This document shows, piece by piece, positions 1-6,707 of a DNA stretch of 64,000 bases; positions within the stretch are counted from its first letter, which is position 1, and every line of letters begins with the position of its first letter. The stretch covers positions 1-64,000 of the forward strand of contig NZ_JAAIKD010000002.1 in NCBI RefSeq assembly GCF_010820555.1, in the 5' to 3' direction. The translations under genes and the position numbers were made by a program. The notes under the pieces are model-generated. The model saw nothing but the letters and a program-made list of their open reading frames with translations. It made no database searches and had not been told where the DNA came from. This stretch comes from Psychroflexus aurantiacus. GTDB taxonomy: Bacteria; Bacteroidota; Bacteroidia; Flavobacteriales; Flavobacteriaceae.

Positions 1-16
1 AACTCGTTATATGTGC

Positions 17-68
17 ATAAAAATACACGTTTATCTGAAATAATTACGGGATAAACGCATGTTTTTAT
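17..68. repeat. Foldback element with 19-bp arms
   Basis: Arms at 17-35 and 50-68 are inverted copies matching at 16 of 19 positions, with a 14-nt loop. All three differences are transitions, as in a drifting structured element. It could be a terminator or the remains of a cassette-type recombination site; there is no clear T-tract to decide. Confidence 0.5.
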
Positions 69-107
69 CAATTTTATTCCGTGGACCTATTTTGCATTTG
101 TGAATTG

Positions 108-142
108 AAAAGCCATTACTTAATCTGTTGCTAATTTAGCAA
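108..142. repeat. Dispersed 35-bp repeat, copy A
   Basis: This 35-nt stretch matches 2712-2746 at 27 of 35 positions without gaps. Both copies lie in gene-free DNA inside the island. Function unknown; such repeats often mark boundaries of inserted segments. Confidence 0.5.
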
Positions 143-396
143 AGGAAACTTTGAACAGCGTTGTTTAAAAATAATGCAACAGAGAACACCCTTGATTAAA
201 TTTCAGCAGCTCTCTTTAATTGCCTTAGGTTTAAGTTGAAAGGGTTCACATAATTATCAAATAATAAATACCCCTGGTTATTTTGAAAGTATGATAGCTA
301 GTATAAATAAGAAATAGAATAACTAAAAGAAAGATTTAAAACCAATAGCAATTCATAATGTATTCTGATGTACTCTAAAACGGCATAATTGCGAAA

Positions 397-605
397 ATAC
401 ATTGTTTTACATCGTTTTTAATTGTTGTACTTCGTATTTAAATATTTTTTCTTGTTCTTAATTGTTGTTCTTTGTATTAAACTGTTTTGTATTTAATTGT
501 TTTGCAATGTTTTAAATTGTTGTACTTAGTTTTTTTTGTTTTGTATTCAATTGTGTCGCATTGTATTTAATTGTTGTACTTAATATTTAATTGTTTTGAA
601 ACAGT
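397..605. repeat. Degenerate ~20-bp tandem repeat array, about 11 units
   Basis: Units with consensus close to TTTAATTGTTGTACTTAGTA run head to tail at 397-416, 417-436, 437-456, 457-476, 477-491 (15 nt), 492-511, 512-531, 532-545 (14 nt), 546-565, 566-585 and 586-605. Nine are exactly 20 nt and two are short. Two sub-types alternate loosely, one with TTGTTGTACTT and one with TTGTTTTG. The array is T-rich on the plus strand, has no spacers (so it is not a CRISPR array), and lies just downstream of the minus-strand gene ending at 641. Confidence 0.8.
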
Positions 606-640
606 GTACCCACAACAATTTTTAATGTCGATAAGTTAAT

Positions 641-967
641 TTATTCAATTTTTATTTTTAAAAATTTTGGGATATATCTAATTGTAAGAACTATAAGGCT
701 TAATCCTAATACGTTCAAAAGTATTTCGGGATCTCCAAAAAGTTTAATATAATGTAATAATTCTTCATCATAGTAATATGGCATTTTTCCCTGAAAAACA
801 CCTGAGAAATTGATAAGATCAAAATAATATCTATAAAAATTTGAATTTCGTACTTGTGAAAAATCTCCAAAATGTAAAGCAATAAAGACTGCTACTAAGC
901 TAAAAATAATGCTTAGCAAGAAATTTTTCAAGAATTTTTTACTTATAACAATTGTAGTCTTTTCCAT
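641..967 (-). CDS. Small hypothetical membrane protein (108 aa)
   Basis: I do not recognise this protein. It has a basic N-terminus (KKFLKN), a hydrophobic segment at about residues 14-32, an aromatic-rich extracytoplasmic-looking middle (FYRYYFD, MPYYYDEE), and a second hydrophobic segment at about 82-97 followed by a basic tail. Two membrane spans with a roughly 50-residue loop are likely. It lies 17 nt downstream of the DUF6804-like gene on the same strand, so the two are probably co-transcribed. It is part of the AT-rich accessory island. Confidence 0.6.
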   Translation of the reverse strand: MEKTTIVISKKFLKNFLLSIIFSLVAVFIALHFGDFSQVRNSNFYRYYFDLINFSGVFQGKMPYYYDEELLHYIKLFGDPEILLNVLGLSLIVLTIRYIPKFLKIKIE

Positions 968-984
968 TTGAAAATTTAAATTTA

Positions 985-1287
985 TTATTTTCTTTCTTTT
1001 TTATAATAAAGGCTTGCCAAAAGTCCAACTCCAACTATAACATCTATAATGTTCCAAATACCTTTCCCTAAAGCTATTTTAATGAACGGCTGGAATAATA
1101 ATGCTAAGCTGCCATAAATAAAGAATAAAACAGTATTTTTTTCTTCGTTAGCTTTATAAGCTAAAATGACGAACACTATTAACGCAGAAAAGCGAACAAA
1201 TTGATAAAAACCATATGGCATATCGAGTAGGCATAGAAACAATAGAATCGATAATAGAATTTTAATATATCTCGTATTAATTTTCAT
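985..1287 (-). CDS. DUF6804-family small membrane protein (100 aa)
   Basis: The sequence contains the pattern I associate with the DUF6804 family: an N-terminal span with LCLLDMPYGFYQFVR, a middle span, then LFQPFIKIALGKGIWNIID and a last span ending in a basic tail. Three or four membrane segments fill nearly the whole protein. The family has no known function; its members are small inner-membrane proteins often found in accessory DNA. It is 16 nt from the secreted protein gene upstream and 17 nt from the gene downstream, suggesting one transcript. Family assignment is from memory of conserved motifs. Confidence 0.65.
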   Translation of the reverse strand: MKINTRYIKILLSILLFLCLLDMPYGFYQFVRFSALIVFVILAYKANEEKNTVLFFIYGSLALLFQPFIKIALGKGIWNIIDVIVGVGLLASLYYKKERK

Positions 1288-1303
1288 TTATAAAAATCTA
1301 TTT

Positions 1304-1876
1304 TTAATCAACCCTCTTTTCAAAACGGCGTCTTGTTCTTTTATAAGCAGTATATTCCCATTCTGAGTCAAATCCTTCCCAAAAGACTCTAATTTTCTTC
1401 CCACCATCATTGTAGATTAAAAAGGTAAGGTCATCGAATTTGAAATACATGTTATTTTCTTTGTTAAAGGTGCTGATATATTCCGTTTCATTATCAAAAT
1501 ATTCTTCGAGTATTTCAAATAATTCAAATGCTCTCTCCTTTTCAAAATTTTTAAAAGCATAGGCTTGATAAGAGACCCCAGACTCATTCCAGCGGTTACC
1601 ATAAAAACCAAGTATCAGACCGTTGATGTTTTTTTGCTCGCAGTTATAGACTAAAGAGGTTAATTCACCAGACGAGGCTGCCGCTAAAGGATCAATGTCA
1701 AATTTCACAAGATTTTCGTCTACTCCAAGAATTTGAGTCATAACGTAGCTTTTGGCCTTATAAAGTGCTGCATCCTTGCTAAATTCTTTAGCGAAGTAAA
1801 GACCTGAAGTTTGAGAATACTGGGCATTTATATTACATGTAAGCAATATTAAAGAGAGGACTAGTAATTTTTTCAT
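1304..1876 (-). CDS. Hypothetical secreted protein (190 aa)
   Basis: A signal peptide is clear: MKKLLVLSLILLTCNINAQ, with probable cleavage after NINA. The mature part is mixed alpha/beta in appearance, rich in acidic and aromatic residues, and has no motif I recognise. It ends with a strongly basic stretch (YKRTRRRFEKR). It is the first gene of a possible three-gene transcript running to 641. Likely periplasmic or cell-surface; function unknown. Confidence 0.65.
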   Translation of the reverse strand: MKKLLVLSLILLTCNINAQYSQTSGLYFAKEFSKDAALYKAKSYVMTQILGVDENLVKFDIDPLAAASSGELTSLVYNCEQKNINGLILGFYGNRWNESGVSYQAYAFKNFEKERAFELFEILEEYFDNETEYISTFNKENNMYFKFDDLTFLIYNDGGKKIRVFWEGFDSEWEYTAYKRTRRRFEKRVD

Positions 1877-2025
1877 AATAGATTTTTGGATGAGTTTTAA
1901 ACTTACAACATTCCAGCGTAAATTTTATAATACGCTGACATTTAAGTTCAATAAAAAGTCTGAGGAACTCTATGAGAGATAAAATGGTTGCCGTTGCTGA
2001 TTTTGATTAAAATATAGAGTTATTA

Positions 2026-2586
2026 TTATTTCAATCCTGAAGGAGGTAACGGAGGTGGTGGAGGTATAAATCCAAATTTGTCGTAAACCAATCCTGTTTT
2101 ATCGATATAGGATTTATATCCAGAAAGAAACCAGTTATTAATTTCTTTTTCCAGGGTAATCAATTCTGTTTTTCTATAACTTACAGTTCCATCATGTAAC
2201 GAAATATTTGTTTTTAAAACAAAGTAATAATCAGATCTATTAAAAGTTTCGCCCATTCTCTTAGGTAAATCTTGGCATGCAAAGACGATGAGCTCTAATT
2301 CTTTGGGATTATCAGTAAGATAATAAAAGGGAAGCATGTAAGTACTATCATTGGGATTCTCATAAAATTCGATTCTTTTTCCAGAATTCACATTTCTAAA
2401 AGACTTTAAGTCAGATTCAGATAAATTGAATTTTTTAGCAAAAAAATTTTTGTTGAAGGTGTATGCAAATTGAAAAAGGGATTCTTGCGCATCTTTATGT
2501 ATTCTATCAAATTCTTTTTGTGTGAGCTCCTGAGCATTTACAAATTGTGTGAGTACAAAGGTTATAATTAACACAATCGTTTTCAT
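2026..2586 (-). CDS. Hypothetical secreted protein with proline-rich C-terminus (186 aa)
   Basis: The protein starts with a standard signal peptide (MKTIVLIITFVLTQFVNAQ, cleavage likely after VNA). The mature region has no recognised domain. The last 15 residues include a run of proline (IPPPPPLPP), unusual for such a small exported protein and probably an extended tail. Upstream and downstream gaps of 149 and over 300 nt indicate it is transcribed alone. Function unknown; part of the accessory island. Confidence 0.6.
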   Translation of the reverse strand: MKTIVLIITFVLTQFVNAQELTQKEFDRIHKDAQESLFQFAYTFNKNFFAKKFNLSESDLKSFRNVNSGKRIEFYENPNDSTYMLPFYYLTDNPKELELIVFACQDLPKRMGETFNRSDYYFVLKTNISLHDGTVSYRKTELITLEKEINNWFLSGYKSYIDKTGLVYDKFGFIPPPPPLPPSGLK

Positions 2587-2893
2587 ATTTTAAAGGTATG
2601 GTATAAAATTTTATTTTGAATTATGTCAGGGCTAAGCTAATTCAATTTTAGGTAGAGACAGGTTTAAGGAATTGTAAGTTTAGGTGTTTCATAAAGTATT
2701 TACTGGAATTTAAAAGCCGTTGCTTGATCCGTTGGTCGTTTTGCAACGGGCGTTGAAAAAGCCGTTTGTGGTGCCGTTGTCTTCATCTCTTATTCATGAT
2801 AATATGAAAATATGTGCATTTCAGGCGTCATTTTTTCGTTTAGGATATTATTCTTGAAGAAATAATAGGAATTAGAGATAGCATTGAAAGCTA
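2587..2893. other. Intergenic region with repeat copy B
   Basis: No gene is visible. The region holds the second copy of the 35-bp repeat (2712-2746) and a small hairpin, CCGTTG at 2729-2734 pairing with CAACGG around 2744-2749. Two further GCCGTT words follow within 40 nt. Confidence 0.5.
2712..2746. repeat. Dispersed 35-bp repeat, copy B
   Basis: Direct repeat of 108-142 (27 of 35 positions identical, no gaps). It overlaps a short CCGTTG/CAACGG inverted repeat that copy A lacks. Confidence 0.5.
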
Positions 2894-3403
2894 TTATTTT
2901 GACCAATTAGTTGTGAATTCAGAAATCAAAAAAGTATTTATATAGCCACCTTCAAACTTATGTTCATTTGTAAACATTGTGTACAATAAGACATCCTGGT
3001 CCTTATCAACTTCTTTCAAGAAAGGTTCGATCAATTGATTTTGGATGCCCAGCCATAGGGTTAGGTCGTTAATCTTAAATTCAAATTCTTTTGAAACTAA
3101 GCCGTTGAGTATTTCAGCGCTGCCAGTTTGCATTTTTAATACATTCCTCATTGAATTGAGATTTTTATCTCTGAGATTTCTTGATCGGCCTGTAAATTTT
3201 GCAAGAAACCGATATGATCTCAACGCTATATAATATTGACCTTCATCAGGATCAGCCTCTACTTTTTTAGCATATTCTTTTTCAGTTTCCAGAACATTTG
3301 AAACCTCTACTAAACGATAAGTCTCATCCCAGGATTCGAAGCCGTTTTGACTATAAATTACTGATGAGCATATTAAGAATAAAAGTGTTATGGTTTTTTT
3401 CAT
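2894..3403 (-). CDS. Hypothetical secreted protein (169 aa)
   Basis: The N-terminus MKKTITLLFLICSSVIYSQ is a signal peptide. The mature protein is predicted to be largely helical (many E, K, L residues) and begins with an NGFESWDETYR segment. No family recognised. It lies directly downstream of the first foldback element (3437-3477), which separates it from the HEPN-type gene at 3471-4874. No likely partner gene is apparent. Confidence 0.6.
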   Translation of the reverse strand: MKKTITLLFLICSSVIYSQNGFESWDETYRLVEVSNVLETEKEYAKKVEADPDEGQYYIALRSYRFLAKFTGRSRNLRDKNLNSMRNVLKMQTGSAEILNGLVSKEFEFKINDLTLWLGIQNQLIEPFLKEVDKDQDVLLYTMFTNEHKFEGGYINTFLISEFTTNWSK

Positions 3404-3436
3404 TGGTTTTGGTTAATATTTTTCATGGGACTTGGT

Positions 3437-3477
3437 TATAGGTAATGTCCCGAAGGGTATTGCGTATAGGTTATGTT
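3437..3477 (-). repeat. attC-like foldback element, copy 1
   Basis: On the minus strand this begins inside the stop region of the HEPN-type gene 3471-4874 and folds back around a TTCG loop; the two 15-nt arms pair with mostly wobble-compatible differences. It matches 5498-5538 at 34 of 41 positions. Position at the gene's 3' end, imperfect palindromy and a conserved loop resemble integron attC sites, but the classical GTTRRRY/RYYYAAC cores are not clear. Confidence 0.5.
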
Positions 3478-4874
3478 AGGGGTAAGGTTTTTAATTTTCC
3501 TGTCCATGGAACATTCATTTCTGCTTTACTTGCATAAATTTCTTTCGAGCAACGATTGAAATAATTAGAGTCAAAATTCAGAATACGCAATAATGTCATT
3601 TCGATATACCAAATGAAAAGCTGTAAAGCTTCATATTTTGCTTTGAAATGAATTTGACTTAGTTTTTTTCTTTTCTCTACTTGAGAATGGACAATTGCGT
3701 TTCTTATATAAACAATTGCTTCTGGTGCATCTGAAACGTTATCAGTTGATTCAATAAATGCTTGCAAATTTGTAAAACCAATAGGACTTTTATAATCTAT
3801 ATTCGCTTGAGACAGTAATAATCGAATCTTGTTAGATGCGCTGATATTTTCCGTGTCTTTACCCAAAAGCATTCCTTTCTGTTCTATTATCCACCAATTG
3901 TATACTAATTCCAGAGCGGTCTGCGCTAGAATAATTGAACCTTCCGAAAACCCAGCATGACCATTTGCTTCTACATACCAATGTATCAAGGAGGTTAGGA
4001 AGTTTTTGTCGTCAGGGTCATGCCAAATTGATTTAAAATTATTCCACAAATCATTGAGCCCAACAATTGAATGACGGGGTGGCCAACTTTGTACGAATTT
4101 ATAAGGGTCAACAAAGTAGTCAGTGTAATCACACCAAATAACCTCTTCATCGTGGATTCCTTGGATAAAAAGTGCAGATGTTCTACGTCCGTTCAGAAAT
4201 GATAAAAATGTGTCCAGGCAATGGAAAACTTCCCTTGTATTTTCGTGCATAAGAGAGCCTTTTTTACAAGTCAATTCGCCAGCATAAAGGACTATATAGC
4301 CACCTTTTTCTTCCAGCGAACCCTTACGGTTTTTATAGTCATTAGCTTTGTCAATAGTAATTATGTAATTATCGTCTTCGAACCTAAGTCTGCTCATTGA
4401 AGTCGAGATAGTTTTTTCAGAAATGGTTTTAACAGTAAGCCCATGAAATTCTCGAAGGTTTGGAATGGAAAATTTTATTTTCTTTACTGCAATTGATTTA
4501 TCACCAAGGACTGCTTGATTAGACAATGTTCCTTTTAGATGAGAATCGTTATTAAAACTACCAAAATTAGTATTAGTAATAAATGCATCTCCAAAGTCTA
4601 AGTTATCTATGATTAATTTGAAAGTATCTGATCCATTGGTAATTTCGAATAATTCATTTGTGTCCAATTTTGGCTTGCCTGAAAAATGCGCACCTGAATT
4701 TGGAAACCAATCAAAAGTAATATTACCGTCAATTTTTATTTCATGTTGTTTGTTCTTAAGGCTGAACAAACCTTCATAAATATTTATTGGATGATTAGCT
4801 TGATGCATATCGACAGATATCGGATTTATTTCTGGAATATCCTTGTGCATTTCTAATAGTTCATACTTAGTCAT
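3471..4874 (-). CDS. HEPN-motif protein, candidate RNase / abortive-infection effector (467 aa)
   Basis: The C-terminal third is helical and holds YIRNAIVHSQ with R391, N392 and H396, matching the R-(N/D/H)-x3-H active-site motif of HEPN RNases. The N-terminal 260 residues look like a beta-rich sensor or binding domain (repeated short strands, GLFSLKN, FDWFPNSGAHFSG). This two-part layout resembles ApeA-type anti-phage proteins, but I cannot confirm homology. The gene is bracketed by an 11-nt inverted repeat: TTAGGGGTAAG at 3476-3486, which encodes the last residues, and CTTACCCCTAG about 20 nt upstream of the start. An attC-like foldback follows its 3' end. No antitoxin-like partner is adjacent. 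RNase activity is inferred. Confidence 0.6.
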   Translation of the reverse strand: MTKYELLEMHKDIPEINPISVDMHQANHPINIYEGLFSLKNKQHEIKIDGNITFDWFPNSGAHFSGKPKLDTNELFEITNGSDTFKLIIDNLDFGDAFITNTNFGSFNNDSHLKGTLSNQAVLGDKSIAVKKIKFSIPNLREFHGLTVKTISEKTISTSMSRLRFEDDNYIITIDKANDYKNRKGSLEEKGGYIVLYAGELTCKKGSLMHENTREVFHCLDTFLSFLNGRRTSALFIQGIHDEEVIWCDYTDYFVDPYKFVQSWPPRHSIVGLNDLWNNFKSIWHDPDDKNFLTSLIHWYVEANGHAGFSEGSIILAQTALELVYNWWIIEQKGMLLGKDTENISASNKIRLLLSQANIDYKSPIGFTNLQAFIESTDNVSDAPEAIVYIRNAIVHSQVEKRKKLSQIHFKAKYEALQLFIWYIEMTLLRILNFDSNYFNRCSKEIYASKAEMNVPWTGKLKTLPLT

Positions 4875-4892
4875 ACGTTTCGTGTTTTTTGC

Positions 4893-4903
4893 TTACCCCT
4901 AGC
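4893..4903 (-). repeat. Upstream arm of the inverted repeat bracketing the HEPN gene
   Basis: CTTACCCCTAG here is the inverted counterpart of TTAGGGGTAAG at 3476-3486 (10 of 11 positions), the two arms enclosing the 467-aa HEPN-type gene and little else. Confidence 0.5.
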
Positions 4904-4925
4904 GTCTCGTAAAAGAAAAATTGTA

Positions 4926-4964
4926 TGCTGCGTCTGATTTTTCGCAAGAAAATCAGACGCAGCA
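4926..4964 (-). terminator. Perfect 16-bp hairpin, probable terminator
   Basis: Arms 4926-4941 and 4949-4964 are exact inverted repeats around a 7-nt loop. On the minus strand the stem is followed after three bases by a T-rich tract, so it could end transcription from the 111-aa gene at 5111-5446 before the HEPN gene. The unusually GC-balanced perfect stem in AT-rich DNA also fits a recombination-site arm. Confidence 0.5.
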
Positions 4965-5110
4965 AATACACACATAGTTTCGATTCGTAACAGGCTTAAG
5001 CATTTTTTTTATAAATTGTTGTGCGCTGGCTTTTACTCCGTCAAATTCCGCTTAGAACTGCTTATCCAATAATTTTGTTTATAAATCGTTTAATTAATTA
5101 GAATTTCTTA

Positions 5111-5446
5111 TTAATCATCTTTGTCCATTTGATGTTTATGATAACTACATAACCTGTCATTTTCATCAAAATCCAAAACTTCGTTAAAGGGTATTTCATC
5201 AGAGCAGATTGTACAAGATTCAGTTCCATATTCCTCAACTATTTTTTCAAGTCTATATTTCTGTTTAGGTGATAACTTGGCGGTTCCATTTTCTTTTACG
5301 AAGGCTAAAATTCCTCTTTCTGCAGCATCATCGATCATATCTCTGTTGATTAGTCCGTTTACGAAATCATCAAATTCTACATAGATGAATTCTCCATCAC
5401 GCTCTGCCATTTTCAAATCATTTATAGTGTATTCTGGTATTTCCAT
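5111..5446 (-). CDS. Hypothetical small acidic protein with C-terminal Cys/His cluster (111 aa)
   Basis: I do not recognise the family. The protein is acidic and has no signal peptide or membrane span, so it is likely cytoplasmic. Near the C-terminus it has ESCTICSDE and then RLCSYHKHQ; the C-x2-C and C-x2-H pairs, 20-odd residues apart, could bind one zinc ion. It lies between the two HEPN-type genes on the same strand, but 91 nt with a foldback separate it from the 332-aa gene and 236 nt with a strong hairpin from the 467-aa gene, so it is probably its own cassette and not a dedicated antitoxin. Confidence 0.55.
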   Translation of the reverse strand: MEIPEYTINDLKMAERDGEFIYVEFDDFVNGLINRDMIDDAAERGILAFVKENGTAKLSPKQKYRLEKIVEEYGTESCTICSDEIPFNEVLDFDENDRLCSYHKHQMDKDD

Positions 5447-5483
5447 AATTTTTAATATTAGTTATTGTTTTTTTTAGCTTGCC

Positions 5484-5541
5484 CACAACGTTTGGGCTAT
5501 GCGCAGTGTCCCGAAGGGCATTACGTATAGGTTTTGTTGTG
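5484..5541 (-). repeat. attC-like foldback element, copy 2
   Basis: CACAAC at 5484-5489 pairs with GTTGTG at 5536-5541 and the inner arms pair around a CGAA/TTCG loop, giving a roughly 58-nt imperfect palindrome with several G-U type differences. Its core 5498-5538 matches copy 1 at 34 of 41 positions. It touches the stop codon of the 332-aa HEPN-type gene, as an attC site touches its cassette gene. Confidence 0.55.
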
Positions 5542-5542
5542 T

Positions 5543-6541
5543 TCAGTTTTTTATTTCTACAAAATTTGATTGTTTCATATTTGAGAATTTATCGATACCT
5601 ATCCATTCAAATACTTTGATTGCAATTTTTACAGACTTCACAGCGCCAGATTGAGATATTTCAAGAACTTTATCTAAATTAGGGTTTACTGGGGCTCCCC
5701 AATGAACAATTTTATTCCTTGTTGTATAAAGCTTAATTGTGTCTGCATAAAGTCTTTCATCAGATTCTAATAATGATTTCCCCATGAGATATAAAGGTAT
5801 TTCGTGGAGCAACTTTTTAAAGTCGGTTCTATCTGTTAAAACTTTAAATATTGGATCTTTAATATTCCCTGATTGTTCTAAAAATCTATATTTCTTGGTA
5901 TGCTTTGATTTACTTATTAATTGTTCGTAGAAATCATCAAATGACTTCGCTAGCATAGACTCTATTGCTATCGCTGAATACAATATAGCTTTTCGGTGTT
6001 CTTGTTTATTTCGATCATTTATGGCGTCAAGCAAAATCTCTTCATGTACAGGAATAATGAATTGTTTTTGAGATAACCTTTCTGCGCTTTTTACATCATC
6101 CCACGTAATCATTGAGTTTAAATAATCCTGTCTAATCATCATGCTTGTGGTATGCCCTTGAGTTTCGAAAGTACCTTTCTTGATAGTGGAACCATAGTGC
6201 ATTGAGTGAATTGATCCTTCACTATTTAAACCAAATTGATGACTTGTATAACGTAGATATTTGAAAAAATGAGTCAGTTCTTTCCAAATCTTCTCATGTT
6301 CACCTTCTGAAATAGAGGTATTTGTTTTGAAAATCAAACCAGTTGTTGAAAGATGTGCCGATTCATTTATTACCGTAACTATTTCTTGATTTAGAAATTT
6401 TTCATCACTATATGCTCTGCCAAAATGATATGGATTCAACAATTCTAGATTAGATGCAGATTTTAGTTTAATCCACTTATTAGATAGTGTTTTTAAATTC
6501 CACGATAACTTAGGACCAGATATGAAGAGGTATTTTTTCAT
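5543..6541 (-). CDS. Second HEPN-motif protein, candidate RNase (332 aa)
   Basis: The C-terminal region is helical and contains YTTRNKIVHWG with R275, N276 and H280, the same RNxxVH pattern as the 467-aa protein, although the two proteins show no other obvious similarity. The N-terminal 150 residues have no motif I know. No signal peptide, so cytoplasmic. The gene is bracketed by a 13-nt inverted repeat: GTTGTGTTCAGTT at 5536-5548, overlapping the stop, and AATTGAACACAAC at 6548-6560, just before the start. It is 167 nt from the integrase. A role as a toxin or phage-defence RNase is inferred from the motif and the island context only. Confidence 0.6.
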   Translation of the reverse strand: MKKYLFISGPKLSWNLKTLSNKWIKLKSASNLELLNPYHFGRAYSDEKFLNQEIVTVINESAHLSTTGLIFKTNTSISEGEHEKIWKELTHFFKYLRYTSHQFGLNSEGSIHSMHYGSTIKKGTFETQGHTTSMMIRQDYLNSMITWDDVKSAERLSQKQFIIPVHEEILLDAINDRNKQEHRKAILYSAIAIESMLAKSFDDFYEQLISKSKHTKKYRFLEQSGNIKDPIFKVLTDRTDFKKLLHEIPLYLMGKSLLESDERLYADTIKLYTTRNKIVHWGAPVNPNLDKVLEISQSGAVKSVKIAIKVFEWIGIDKFSNMKQSNFVEIKN

Positions 6542-6547
6542 TCATTT

Positions 6548-6560
6548 AATTGAACACAAC
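6548..6560 (-). repeat. Upstream arm of the inverted repeat bracketing the 332-aa gene
   Basis: This 13-mer is the inverse of 5536-5548 with one mismatch. The two arms enclose exactly one gene and lie 2 and 7 nt from or overlapping its ends. Confidence 0.55.
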
Positions 6561-6657
6561 TAATATATCATCAAATATATATAACTTTTTTTAACTTTCT
6601 CTTAAGTGTATGAATTAAAGCTTTATTGATTTTTTATATTTAAAACATTAAAATGAA

Positions 6658-6684
6658 AAAGCCGTTGATATATCTCAACGGCTC
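6658..6684 (-). terminator. Rho-independent terminator of the integrase gene
   Basis: AGCCGTTGA and TCAACGGCT form a perfect 9-bp stem with a 6-nt loop. Read on the minus strand the stem is followed by TTTTTCATTTT. It lies about 25 nt after the integrase stop codon. Confidence 0.85.
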
Positions 6685-6707
6685 AAATTAAATTATATAG
6701 TGCTGTC

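Larger units (their letters stand above)
1..640. other. Gene-free, repeat-rich stretch at the left edge
   Basis: No convincing reading frame is visible here. The stretch is very AT-rich and holds a foldback at 17-68, one copy of a dispersed 35-bp repeat at 108-142, and a degenerate 20-bp tandem array at 397-605. Between 143 and 396 I see nothing recognisable. It lies downstream of the leftmost minus-strand gene, inside the proposed genomic island. Confidence 0.7.

Noticed and set aside
397-605. Possible CRISPR array
   Set aside because: Units are adjacent with no unique spacers, degenerate, and no cas genes are present.
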